Assembly: GCA_020536535.1 (NCBI GenBank)
Contig: JAHLWZ010000526.1
Coordinates: 1 to 64,000 of the forward strand
Source: Pelomyxa schiedti
Taxonomy: Eukaryota > Evosea > Pelobiontida > Pelomyxidae
DNA length: 64,000 nt
Reading direction: 5' to 3'
Under the pieces are notes generated by a model. That model saw only the letters and a list, made by a program, of their open reading frames with translations, was not told where the DNA came from and searched no databases. Made by a program: the position numbers and the translations under genes. How positions within the stretch are numbered: the first letter of the stretch is position 1; each line of letters starts with the position of its first letter. Of the stretch, positions 10,920 through 24,200 are shown piece by piece.

Positions 10920-13751
10920 ATGGAGCAGCTGTTGCCAGTCATAAACAAACTGCAGGATGTGTTCACGTTGGCTGGTGCCGAACCAATCGACTTGCCACAA
11001 ATTGTTGTCGTGGGAAGTCAATCCAGGTGCCTACGTTTTCCTTTCCTTTTTTTTCTTTTTGTATTTTTCTTCTCCGTAACTGTATGGTTCAGCGGGAAGA
11101 GTTCTGTTTTGGAACACATTGTAGGACGTGATTTCTTACCCCGTGGTTCAGGAATAGTGACAAGAAGGCCTCTTATTCTGCAACTATCTACAAGTACCAT
11201 TTAGTTTCATCCTTGAAAAAAAGCACTAACAAGTAAAACAAAGATAAATTGGATTCCAAAGAGTGGGGCGAGTTTTTGCACAAACCAAGTGTGTTGATCC
11301 CAACTGGATTCAAGCATTAATTTTCACCTCAAGATGTAAGATTTGCGGACTTTTCGGAAATTAGGGAAGAAATTAAAAGGGAAACTGATAGAGCTGCAGG
11401 TGTGTTCTTATGTTCAATTTCACATGCACTCATAGCTGTTAAGGCAGCAACAAGGGTGTCAACAATACACCAATCAAGTGCGTTCCCTTTTTTTAAAAAA
11501 GAAAAAACTTATGGCCAATAGCTTGAAGATCAGTTCCCCACATGTATTAAACCTCACCTTGGTTGACTTGCCTGGCATGACAAGAGTAAGTGCAGTTCTT
11601 GTTGGCCACACAGGGCATCCTAAAGCAATTACAGGTACCAGTAGGCGACCAACCAAGCAATATCGAAGACATTATTCGAAAAATGATAAAGGGTTACATA
11701 GCAAAACCCAATTCAATAATCCTGGCACTCACTGCTGCTAATACTGATTTATCTAACTCTGACGCCCTTCAGCTGGCCAGTGAAGTGGACCCTGAGGGTA
11801 TAAACTTCTTTCAACATTTTTCAGTCACTTACACTTTTGTTTTCTTCTAGGAAAAAGAACTCTTGGCGTTGTATGTGTCAAAACAATTTTTTTCCTATCA
11901 CTTATTCATTATTTATCTCCAGCTTACCAAATTGGACATTATGGACAGAGGTACATCTGCAATAGATGTTCTATATAACCGGGCAATACCTCTGGCACTG
12001 GGATATGTTGGTGTCGTCAATAGGAGTCAAGAAGATATCATGAGAGATAAGCCTATAAGCGAAGCACTGAAAACTGAAGCTCTCTTTTTTGAAAATCATC
12101 CAAATTATTCCGCTATCGCTTCACGGTGTGGCACACCATTTTTGGCACAGAGACTGAATGAGGTACAGAATTTCATTGTTTTTTTTTTTTTTTTAAAACA
12201 GCCATTAATAAGTAATCTCACCTATTGTTAGATCCTGCTAAACCACATCAAAGACGTGTTGCCATCTTTGAAGACAAAAATTGCCCAAAAGATTGCAGAA
12301 ACCGATGCCGAGCTTTCTACATATGGTGATGTTGGCTTGTTAGATTCAAAAAGTAGCCAGGTTGTTGTTCTACAATCAGCTATCTGAACTGAATAGTTGT
12401 TACAGGGAGCTTTGTTATTGAGAATAATTACAGCATTTTCTGATGACTTCAAGAATACAATCGATGGAAAATCCCCTGCCGTAATGAACAAAACTGAAAT
12501 GTAGTTTGTGTGATTATTGAAATGATTACTCAAACAATCCAATAAAAAAACAGATCAGGGGGTGCCAGAATCAACTATATATTTACGGACATGTACACAC
12601 CGGTTCTCCGGGAAATTGATCCCTTGCAAGGTCTCACTGTTGATGGTAGGCACATGAAAATCTTTTGCATCCCTTAATTCCAACCTGCATAGAAATTCGT
12701 ACTGCCCTTCGCAATGCCACTGGGCCTCATATTGGCATCTTTGTTCCCGAGTCATGCTTCGAGCAACTAGTGAGAGCGCAAATTTCGAGACTTGAAGATC
12801 CATCTATAAGATGTCTGGATTTGGTGTATGAGGAGCTTTTGAAGCTTGTGTCGAGCGTGGAATCTCGTATACCGGTATCTTGTCCCTTTTTGGAAATGGA
12901 ATTTAACTTTGAACCTCTACCCTGTGCAGGAATTACAACGGTTTCAAATACTACGCGAGAATCTAATTGAAGCTGTGACGGATCTACTGCGTGGTATGAG
13001 AAATCCAGCACGCCAAATGATTCTAAACATGATTGCACTGCATCTGGCTTATATAAGTTGTCTCCCCGAATACTCTCCTTTTCCTCACCAACTGAAAAGA
13101 CACAAGCCACTCCGATTTCATTGGAAGCAAGACGTTTTCGCTTCCACAACAGCAACCACCACAAGCAAGCGCAATAAACTCGACAACACCTCCAACTTCC
13201 ACCAAAGGAAACGCCAACACCCAACGTACAATTTCCCCACCAGTCAAGGTAAATTCCTACTTTGTGGGTAGCTCAAACACTTATCCATAGCAGATCGCCA
13301 GACGCGATTCAGATGAAGTTGAGGGACTGCGAATGGTTGCCCCCACACTCTGCCCCCCCTTTTTAACTGTATTTCTCACAGGTCCCATCAACAATCAAAA
13401 TCACAACTTCTGCCACCGAGAAAGAAAACAACGATACCGAACTCATCAGTTTGCCTCCTTTTTTTTCTGGTTCACAACTAACAGACAACAGAGACACTTC
13501 TTGAATCGTACTTCAATACCGTACGAAAGAACATCAACGACACCGTTCCCAAGGCCATCATGCACTTCCTTGTGAATACCGCCAAAGAAAACATGCACAA
13601 CGAGCTCGTCAACAGACTGTACCATGCCGAGAAATTCTCTGAGCTGCTTGAAGAGCAACACGGAATCGTTGAAAAGAGGAAAGCCTGCAAAGCCATGCTA
13701 GATGCTCTCCAGAAAGCCCAAAAAATTGTCAACCAAGTTCGCGGGATGTAA
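10920..13751 (+). CDS. Dynamin-family GTPase (Vps1/Drp1-like)
   Basis: It starts at ATG 10920 ([15 protein letters not shown]). G1 is GSQSSGKSS, split by intron 11027-11092. The switch segment reads [16 protein letters not shown]3 is LVDLPGMTR, continued after an intron by VPVGDQPSN, and G4 is [11 protein letters not shown]. Middle-domain blocks follow: [20 protein letters not shown], then [22 protein letters not shown] and [19 protein letters not shown] GTPase effector domain closes the protein (about 13490-13751, [20 protein letters not shown]). At least nine introns are needed. There is no PH domain or C-terminal proline-rich domain, so it belongs with Vps1/Dnm1/plant-DRP-type dynamins that divide organelles or act in vesicle scission. 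A variable loop (about 13120-13460) is Ser/Thr/Asn-rich. Stop is TAA. Confidence 0.92.
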
Positions 13752-13881
13752 AAAAAAAAAAACAAGGAATTCGGCACTCTTCTCTTCTTTGGCTGAATGG
13801 AAAGGTTCTTTATCATAAGTTTCCCGTGTTTCTTTGTTGTACAGTGCCGAACGTGATGTTTTGGTGTCGTCAAGTGCGGTT

Positions 13882-15102
13882 TTATGACCAGGGAACTGCA
13901 AAACAAACAGCAAACCACTGGTTTGGCCGGAGTTGTGTTCTTTGAATCTCAGTCCCTGTCAGTGCATCGACAATGACCCACCAATTGCCTTGTCTGCCAT
14001 GTCTGTATGTATAACTCAGGAATCCACCTGCTCCAAAAACTGATGAATCGGAATAACTGTAATCGTGCATTCGCACGCGCTTCAGTGGAGTTGTTGGCTG
14101 GCTGTTGTGCACACACCGTGCCTCTATGTTGGAGCCTGGGCCATTTTTTGTTGTGTAAAACAAGTGCGTGGCATCAAGAAAATGAGGTTTGTTAAGGAGG
14201 CCGGTGACGTTCCCTGTGGGATCAACAATGCTGTAGAACCATTCCTCCAGTATCTTTGCATGCTCCGAAAGAAGAATGTAGCCCTTGGTTCCGAAGAATT
14301 GTAAATCGGGAGTGAAAGAATCCCCGAGCTCGAAACTGACTGTCTGTGTCCATACAAGGCTCCCAGATGATACTGATTTCTCAACACCGACATGCACCAC
14401 AGACCACCTCACTGTGCCAGTACCCTCCTTGTTTTCCAGCGCCATCATCAAGCAGTCGTCGCCACAAAATTCAATCGATTCGCAACAGTTCCAGCTCGAA
14501 TCATACGCCAAAACCGTGGGTTTCAACTTGCCACCGCCATCGCCACAACCATCCCTGCAACACGCAGCAGCCCTGACTGCGCCAATGCTCCACACCATCA
14601 CAGTGTGGTGTAACTTACTCAATGCAGCAACCCACTTCCTGCTGACCCCAACCACAACCTGCCCACACACACCCCCCTCAATGCAAGAAAAATCCAGCAC
14701 TCCCAGTTTCACAGGCCCATCCCCACTCCCACTCCCACTCCCACGTGCCGCAGTTGCACCAGCCAAAGACATGACGTCATAGCCCGAAAAGTCGCCCGAT
14801 ATCGCCAAGAAGGTGTCCCTGTCGAGCCAAGCAGAGACGGCGCCGGTGGAGACGACGACCCAGGGGCGCGACACGACGCCCAGGGTGGGGGACACGCCCA
14901 CCGCCACGACTTGCGACGAGCAGGAGGCCTCGGCCCACAGGAGGCGCACGGACTCCCTCACCACCCACTCGCGGCCGATCTCCGCCACGACCGCCGGGGA
15001 GAGCACGCGGGCGGGGCTCGCGGCTCCGCACCGCACGCTGTGGCAGCACAGCCCAAACGCCACGAACTGTGATCGTGCGTCGAGGTACTGTGAACGGTCC
15101 AT
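13882..15102 (-). CDS. Unrecognised 406-aa protein, single exon
   Basis: It has one uninterrupted frame from ATG 15102 (MDRSQYLDARSQFVAFG) to TAA 13882. I do not recognise a family. The sequence is rich in Val, Ser and Trp, with alternating hydrophobic stretches (VVAVGVSPTLGVVSRPWVVV; WWVIVDALTGTEIQ), suggesting an all-beta fold such as a degenerate propeller, which is inference. There is no signal peptide, membrane span or repeat consensus. Its 5' third is clearly more GC-rich than its 3' third. It is intronless beside intron-rich neighbours. The 5' end faces the giant gene across 169 bp, and the 3' end converges on the dynamin gene. Confidence 0.7.
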   Translation of the reverse strand: MDRSQYLDARSQFVAFGLCCHSVRCGAASPARVLSPAVVAEIGREWVVRESVRLLWAEASCSSQVVAVGVSPTLGVVSRPWVVVSTGAVSAWLDRDTFLAISGDFSGYDVMSLAGATAARGSGSGSGDGPVKLGVLDFSCIEGGVCGQVVVGVSRKWVAALSKLHHTVMVWSIGAVRAAACCRDGCGDGGGKLKPTVLAYDSSWNCCESIEFCGDDCLMMALENKEGTGTVRWSVVHVGVEKSVSSGSLVWTQTVSFELGDSFTPDLQFFGTKGYILLSEHAKILEEWFYSIVDPTGNVTGLLNKPHFLDATHLFYTTKNGPGSNIEARCVHNSQPTTPLKRVRMHDYSYSDSSVFGAGGFLSYTYRHGRQGNWWVIVDALTGTEIQRTQLRPNQWFAVCFAVPWS

Positions 15103-15271
15103 TCGTTGCGATCAAATCAGATAATTGCGGGGAAGTCTGGCACTATGCATACACTCCCTGAGAGTGGGGCACAGGGGCCGCTGAAGTAACTTGGTTACTT
15201 GTGGCACTCCAAAGAAGTCGGGATTCCAAAGTTACAAAACCAAAAAAAAAAAAAAAAAAAAACGTAGCGGC

Positions 15272-18200
15272 ATGAACATATTTCGTTCCTTTGGTTCGGC
15301 CGTCTACGAGACCTTCATTGGCTCCACGGTGGAGCCAACATACGGGACGCCTCTGAGACCCAACAGCAGCAACCTCAGGATCCCCATCGGCGGCCCCCCG
15401 CCGCTGCCCACCGCCCCTGTGCCCCCTCTCCCCTCTCTGCCGCCCCGCCTCGCAACGGCGGCCGTCCCGCCGCTCCCGAGGCCGCCGCCCCCGCGGGCGC
15501 CCGCCTCGCCCCCTTCCCGGGCCCCGCAGCGCGGCATTTCCGCCTCTGCCGTGGTCGAGAAGGGCACCCCGCCCGGCGGCCCAACTTCGTTTTTCATGCC
15601 GCCGCCCTCCGTCCTAAACCCCACGGGACCAGCTGCTGCGCCCCTGATGCCGAAGCCGACTGTGATCATGCCGCCGCCTGTGGTCATCAACGCGCCGCCG
15701 CAAGTGGTGATGCCAAAGCCCGTGGCGATTAACATTCCCTTGCCGACGAACCCACTGTCGCGGTCTGTCCCTGTGACGACATCGTCAAAGGGGGGCCCGT
15801 CGGCTTCCGCCAAGACCACGGCGCAGCCTTATACTGCCACGGCCGCGGCCACGGCGCGAGGTAAACAGGTTCAAGGAAACGCTAAACAAACTAGGGCAAC
15901 TGGTAATCAAGCGCCCAAGCAAACAAATGTGGCTCCCTCCTCTGTGCCAGGGAAAGCCAAGGTGACACCTGTTGGAAGAGGTGGAGGGGCCCCTGGAAGC
16001 CAACAACCCAAAACGCCTGGCTCAGTTGCACCAACTGAACAAGCTGCCACTCCACCACCAACTGCACCACCACCAGCCACTCCATCAATCACTCCACCAC
16101 CAACAACAACGCCAACCACCCCTCCGCCAACTCCAGTACCAACCACTCCTCCACCAAACCCTCTAGAGGAAGCAGCTGGTGCAACAAAGAGGAATGTCAC
16201 TTTGTTATGCAACTTCATTTCACGCATCCCGGAGAAGACATCTGACCCCACTTGGTCAACACAAAGAGAAAAGTTTGCCCAAGTGCTGTTTACAATTTTC
16301 AATAAATTTGATGACTGCAACACTGAATATGCCAACACTGAACGCCTCAAGGGATCATCATTCTGGAAAACTTTGTGGAGAGGGTCTGAAGCTATTCAAG
16401 GAGATCCCAATTTCGAAGAAAATGTCAAGCAGGTGGTGGAGAGCACAGTTACAACAATTTCAAATGTAAAGCAGAGTGTCCTACTTGAAGATTTCCCCAT
16501 GTTCATTTGCTTGTACCTTCGCCTTTTCAAGTTGAGTTTCTCACATCCTTCAATTTCTGACCTGACGATTTTTCTCTATCAGTGAAATTGGAGTCCTAAA
16601 GGACCAAGAAGCACTTGCACATAAGATGTTGGTAGCTGTCAAAATTGTGCACAATTCAGTGTTCACTGACATGACTGATCCTGTCACCCGTACTAATGAA
16701 ATAATAGCAGTAACAGAAGCATATACCTTGTGCACCACTAAGTCCCATTCACTTCCAGATTTTGAGGAGAATTCTTGTTCAAAATCAAAATTTGGTTTCC
16801 CTTCTAGAGACTCTGATCACAAGTAGATTGAAACTACCGGCAACAATGCTACACATTGATGTAAGCCTCCATCTATAGGCACATGAGCAAACTCTTTCCC
16901 TTTGCCAATGTTTTTAAAAGTGTATTCACGAATTTCATCTGCAAATGCTGCTCCTAGTAATGCATTCCCTAAAAGAAGTGAGATTAAATGACGACCAGGT
17001 CCTTCCCTTTTTTTTTCTTCCCCCAAATTCAACTTTTGCACCCTCTAGGTACTTAGGACTTGGGAAATTTTCTGCACAGAGAAATACCTTCCTTCTCTTT
17101 CCTTTGAGCAGCTGAGCAGAATTTTCAACAGGTCAAAAAAACTGAAAGCGTTCAAGACTGTCTCAAATTCTACTTTAGTCGGCCCACAATTTCCAATCAC
17201 GTTGCAAGTTCTTATCCAGCACAAGCATCTCTATGTGTACTGGAAGGAGCAAAACGAGGCATACTCTTAAACAAAACCTTGGGCACTCCTCAGCCCGATG
17301 TAACTGTCAAGGAAAATATTCCCTCACTTGTTTATTGGATATGCCCAGGGTCGTTTCCTCTGCCTGTAACAGACAGCTCTCTTAAAGTGTTATTTTTTAC
17401 CCTTTGATTTTTGTATTAATGCCTCCCAAGAAACTTACTGAACTTTTTTGTGGTCTGTCAAGATGGCTCAACATCTCCTTTTTCACTTAACTCTTCATTT
17501 ATTGCAGATTTCCTTTCTGTTACTTGTCCTATATGTTTGACACCAAATGACTCTGATGTGCAATGCCTTTCTAATTGGTGGTTTTACATCAAGTTTTGCG
17601 CTTCAAGGTTTTGTGCTTCTGACAAGTATGGCCCTTTGTTCATCTTCCAATCTGATTTTTTTTATAGCTTCATTTTTATGCTCACAGCTCCATTTTGTTC
17701 GGTAATATCCGAAGAAATAAACCTATTCTGATATCCTCACAGAGAACTATGCAATACGGAGTATCCAAAGTTCTTTCTAGAGTGAAAGAAGAGGCCAGAC
17801 AATTTACCTCGTCTACTCTCACTGGCTATCTTCATCTGGTGGGATCTTCCCTGAAGTTTGATGAATTCTATCAGTTGAGTAACACGACGTGATTTTTTCC
17901 CCTAATCCCCATATCAGAATTCCAGATACGTTTCTAGATTGTAAACTAATAATGCAATACGTGGCAACAAATTATACAACACTGTCGTTCATCAATATTG
18001 CTGGTCTCCTTGAGCGTTATGTCCATTTGTTGAAGTCTTTAGATGCTTCTCCTTCCAATGATCTTCCTACTGAAACTGGTTTTGCCGACCTGCCTAAACT
18101 GGTTTCACCCTTGGTGCCAGTTTTCAAAACCAGGAAGCTTCCACAGTGAGTACCTCTATTCTTCTATTATTTTCTGGTTTAAGGGTCTCCAGGTATGCAG

Positions 18201-21200
18201 ACTTGCTCACTCTTCCCTTATTATGTACTCAATACTCGAATTGTTTCATAGTCACAAACCCTGAGCACCTAAGTGCTATTAGAACCCTGTTATGTGATGT
18301 ATGCTGACCACTTTCTTTACTGAATTAATGACCAGCTGTAAAAAAAAAAAAGCTTGACCTCACAGAAATTGCAAGGAACTTCAAAACTATTTTGGCTGAC
18401 ATCACCAGGTAAGATGAGAATTAATTACGTTTAGACACTCATTTAACAATCTAGGAAGGAGCAAGACACAGCCAAAGACATTGTTTTGTCTTCTCCTTTG
18501 TATCATCTGGTTCTCCAATCGTTATGTGCGTTATTCTGTCTTTTCCGCAATAGCCATAAATTTCTATTTTTGTATGACTCTCCTCATTCAATCCCATAGG
18601 TGAGCTGATTGTCAGGTAGAAGAAAACCTCAGTCATCATCTATACTACCAATTCTAACATTCGCCTCCTCTCAGAAAGGAAGCACCACCAGGAGAACCAG
18701 TGTCAACCCAACTTCAGAAACTTGGAAGTTGGGTAGACACTCATGTACGCCCGATCCATCCCCAAGACCTGAACCAGTGCACATCTTTAGCGGAAATAGC
18801 TTTTTTCAGGCAGTGCATCTTCAGGTCTCTGGACATAACACGAGAGGATGCATTCAACATGTCACCCGCCTCCCTTCCACTCTTGGTCATGACTTCAGCA
18901 AGTGACTATAAAACCCACATTTTTTCAAGGGAGTATGATGAGTCACGTTGCAAGGTACCTACTACAAATACTCTTTTTCATCAGTTCAATGCAACAAGAT
19001 ACGTGCCACTTTAGAGAGTGTTTTTACAAGCATATGTGAAAAACAGATAACAAAGGCCCAACTCAACCATTTAAACCTATCAAGGTTTTTTGTACGGGAT
19101 GTTTTCCAGCTAATCCTCATAGATTTCGTGGGGAACCCATACAATTTGAGCTTCTGGGTCAAATCTGCAAATTATTGTTTCCTCAAAAACAGCTCCCCTC
19201 CCGGCAACATCTTCGAGAATTATTTGAGACCACTACGCAAGAACTAAAGGAACTGAGACTGTTGCGTATTTGGCTGAATGCAAAAGCGCGAGTCCGAATA
19301 CATAATGTATCACAGGAAGCATCTGTATGCTTGCTCCACTTGTACAATACGACTTTCCCTGAAATCTGGAAAAGATCGACGATGGAACATTAAGTGAGCT
19401 GATAAGTTGCTTGAATGAGCATAGAACTTCCCTGGGGTTGGCTCCAGAATCCTTAAAAGCTGTATGTGATTATCCTACCACTTTTCTGTACCACCCTAAC
19501 AATTTTAATTCAGCTGCTATTTTTTGTTGGTAATAAGAGTGCATTTTTTGAAGTGATACTCATTGATGAGACGAACCATATTTTGGTTTTATTTATTGTA
19601 CTTTCCTTAGCTTCTAATTGTGAAAGGGTGGCGTTGACTCCACAAGAGAGACACTCAGTGCTGTAATAAACTCTACAATTTCTATTATCACAGATTTTGT
19701 GCTGGGCAAAGTACAGCTACCTCGGGCATGATAGCATTGAAGATATTTCTTCCTTTTGACTGTTCCAACCCAGGTCAAGACTATTTTTGATAAACTCAGT
19801 GCAGTTGACTACTCAGCAGAGCTACAATTAATGTTGGTGCTTCCGTTTTTTTTCCTCCGTTTACCATTATAGAGAGAAATTCCTGCGTGCAAGTCACTGC
19901 ATCCCTGATAACCATCCACAGCTATACCTGGATGACGCCATTTCCCTATTACTTTACCTGAGCCATATTCCAGCCATATGTAACTGCTGTGAGCAGTACA
20001 AATTGTGTCTGCAATCTGCCCAAGAGTTGTCATCCTTTTCTCTAACATGCCAAACTGTATTTGCTGAATTTTGTTTCCCCTTTTTCACTTTTTCCAGATT
20101 AACTTAACACAATGCCCTTCATACTTGAGTAAAGTGAGAGAAATGGTAAAATTGTACTATCTAAATATAAACCAACCTTTATAAAAAAAAAAAAAAAGGT
20201 TGGAGGCATGCACCCTAGCAAGATGCCTTTTTTCGATTCACTTAGCATTGCAACTGATGTCCTTGACTGGTTTCAACAGTTTACCCCTACTGAATTTGAA
20301 GAAAAGTCTGCCTTTGTTCGTGGTTTAACCCAAGGGTATGCATGTTGTCCACTGTGCTACCTACTTAGTACTTTAGATGGGATTTTGGTTCTCGTCTTGA
20401 AATGTGTGTTTCCGCAGCGCATCGCTTTCTTGAGCCATTCCAACGAATCCGGAGTACTTCAATGACTGTTCCCACTACTACTGTGCATGATTTGTGCTTG
20501 TCACTCTCTGCTGTTCTTGGAAACTCTGATGCAGAAGTCCGGGATGCCATCCACAAGGTTGCCACAGTGCATGAGAACCTAGCACAAATAAAAGTAATGT
20601 TTTCGCAATCGGCTGGGCTCAGCCTTGAAGCCCTTCTCCCTTGTATGGTTCTTTGATTCCTTTGGAGTGTTTTGTTTTTGAACAAAACAAACTAAATTCC
20701 CTCAGATGTCACCCGTCTGAGACAACGAGGTTGTTATCGAAGCAGATTAGCACTTCATAATTTGGGTGTACCTTCACTTGTTCTTCTTGTTCATGTGGAT
20801 GGGAGTGGAAGTGAAAGTGGGAGTGGATTACAGGAGGAGTCTCAATCATATTTAATGAATCTCATACGTGCAATGAAGATCTTCATCAACAGCCAAGGTA
20901 GATGTAAAGTTCTGAAAAAGATTTCTAGCTTAACACTGAACAGAGGAACGAGATGAATTAAATGTCAGAGAGTTCGTAAAAATATTCCGATGGGCTGAGG
21001 TAAAGTTGTTTTTCTGAAATACATACACATTGTAAATGAGCAAAGAAAATGCATATGATGAGACTTACTTTAGAGAGCCTTGGACACCCAAATTATCAAG
21101 GTGGCGAGGCGCTTTTGAATCAACTTGGAGATTTAATGAATGCAGACAGAATAAAAAATTCATATCTTGAAGTAAGTTGTGTTGCGTCTGGGAAGTTTGT

Positions 21201-24200
21201 ATCCTTAATTTTTGTTAAAGATCAAAAAAATACTATCTAATTGGGCTGCTGCCCTGAGAGATGAATATAGACAGGTTACTTTTTCTCTCTAGATAAAGTT
21301 GTGACTGAACACTAATTAGGAACCACGACTCAATTTTCTTTCCGGAAGGCAACTAACTGCACTCAGCAAAAGGCTCACATCTCTTGCTATTCTTACTCCT
21401 GCAGCCATAACTTCGGCACCAGACTTAGACATAGAAGGCTTGATGCCCTATCTATGGGCATGCTTTCCCGACATTCCAACGGCCAGGACATTACCTGCTG
21501 CAAAGCAAGCGCTCATAAATGTTATCGAGCATCTTTCGAGCAACCCAAGTTCATGGGATCCGTTGTCATCACTAAAGCTGGTTCGCACTTTTGTTTCTCA
21601 TCTTCACCAGACGCTGTCTGAGAACTCTGACTGCAATCAAATCCTAAATGGTGAAATTGTTGTCATATTGGCAGAGTCATTTTCTCCAAGTAGTGTTACA
21701 TACCTGTTATATGAGCTCTTTTCCTTCATTCCGCCCCACCCGTCACAACTTCTTTATGGAAAGACTGCCACACAATCAGATTTAGACAGATTTCTTTTCT
21801 GTGTTTCATGCTTCCAACGCCTGCAGTTCGTGATTATTGGTGTGAATGAACTGCAGGAATCTTTGCGGCGTCAACTCTACAAGTGGACCTGTGATGTAAG
21901 CGCCAGTGAGAAGCCTACTTTTTCAAAGCTTCATCTCATTTTCACCAGCCGAGTTGGTGTTGATATGTTCTATTCACCAATTCCAAAGCAAGAGGAGATG
22001 GTGCTCACTGAATGTGTACCCCTGCTCCAAAAAAGCCCAGTTCTCAACCCACGAAACCTACTGCGGTCCGCTGGTATTGGAGTAGTACTGTTGTATACAG
22101 GCGGTCCTTGCTCGGGAAAAAGTACTGAAATACACTCCCGAATGCGTACTGAAGCTGTTGATGTGGTTTGTCTCAACTTCAGCATTACTGAAGGATTTTC
22201 TCTGGGGGATGTTGTTGAGGCTTTTTCCAAAATAATAGCTCGTTTAAAGGGAGGGCCTCGTATATCCTCTGTGGACATTCATGTTGAGATCTCTGCTTAT
22301 GCAGATATTCCTGTAGTTTCAGCACTATTGTACAATTTCGTTGTATGGAGACTTATTTGGGACTACAATACAGGAACTATGTTGTTCCTTCCAAGGGGTG
22401 TTGTATGGAATTTATATGTGGAGATAGCAACTGTGCCCGCTGAAGATGAGACTGATGGATTTGGCTTTTCAACTACCACCAAATTGTTAGAAAACATTCC
22501 CATTCTGCACCACCTGCGTGAAATTGCCGAAGTAAAAAATTCCACTATTGGGATGCAGGTGGATAACAATACTGCTATTGTTGCCAAGTTTTTGGAAGCC
22601 CGGGAGAAAAACATAATGGACACAGGAATTTCATTCATTTTTTTCTTACGAAAACCCTTTCCAACGGAAGTATACCAGGTCATCCAGAACTTTTTTGAAG
22701 CCTCCAACGACCCGTGCAAACTGACAATTTACCAACAACCCAAAAAGCTACGTCACTTTATTGCTTTACTTGCAGATCGATGCCATTGGCTGGCTAAACA
22801 TGCCGATCAGCGATATAAGCTCATGATGAGTGGCTTTGGCAACGTCGGGGAACAGATGGTTAAAATGTCCCTACTTTTCGACATGTTTCTATCTGAGAGT
22901 ATTTCTTTGTGCAATATGACATTAGATGCTGAGAAACAAATATACGTTGCTCGGCAGTGTGTAGAGAATATGAAGGAATCAAAAGATAGCCTCGCTGATA
23001 TACCTGTTCTCCCATGTGCTTTAGTTTTCTGTGAGGGGTACCCTCTTCCTAGTGAGCTGCACAAGTTGACCTTGCCTGAGGCACAATCAAATCCGGCAAT
23101 ACTCAGAGCAGAGGTTGCAACTGCATTTGGTGTTGAGAATCTGTACCACATCATACAATCGCAGGGCTATATTTTGACACCCGATTTTGCACTTAAGTTG
23201 CTTATTATAAATGATTACATGAAAGCAGGCCATAATATTACCTTATGTGGGGGTACAGGTACTACATATTACTTTTCATTGTAATACTAAACCCTAGTGA
23301 AGGTACTGGGAAAACAGAACTTCTGAATGTGTTCAGTGTAATTATCAATGCCAATGCTCGTGATCCAACCCGAAACAATAGAAAACTCATTCCGGACCTC
23401 ATCCAAAAAATTCAGCGCTTTTTGTTCACCAAAATGCTCAACAACCTTCCCATAACACCGGAACAGAAGGTGAAATTCCATGATTTTTGGAATAGGGCTA
23501 TGTCTGAAGAGGAGTTAGCAAAACATGTCAAAGAGTTGTGTGCACTACAAACCGTTGTTGAACCACCAGCAGTCCCTAACAGCATTTTTCCTTGGGTTGC
23601 CCACTTCTTCTGTGAGTGGGTTCACAGTAACCTATTGAAAAGACCCAATATTCTACGAACCAACTTCATGCTCCGTTTGTTTGACCCTGATCTTTCACAG
23701 CCACCAGAGTACAATGAAAGCAGTGCACCCAACCAGAAAGTAGTCACCCATGGAATTGATGACCTTGTACGACTCTTGACAGAGTTCAGGCAAGCAAAGT
23801 TTGATTCATTATTTCATCGGATCAGGATGCACCAGCGTATCACTGCTGACGAATTTCGAACAAGAATTAACAAGGTGAGGGCAGTTGTCAGTAGAATGCC
23901 CCCAAGTACAAAAGTTGTATGCTTCATAGATGAGTGTACATCAACAAGTTTATTGGGGATGGTGAAGGAAGTTATGTGTGATTCGCGGCTTGATGGTGTT
24001 AAGTTGCCAAACCAAATTTTCTTCGTTGCAGCACTGAATAAAAATGTTGCTCCTTCAACCCCAAACCTCACAGCCACCAGTGATTCTGCAATTCTTCAAA
24101 GCATCCATGACCGTGCAATTGATTATGTTGGAATCCCTTCACGCCTCACAAAGTCATTTGCTGTTCGCCCTCCACCACTTTCCTTGGAGAAGATAGTTGT

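Noticed and set aside
17000-21440. Several small genes instead of part of the giant gene
   Set aside because: Frames on the plus strand connect through GT-AG sites and match RNF213-like spacing from about 20.2 kb. The region before 20 kb is less certain, and this is noted in the entry.
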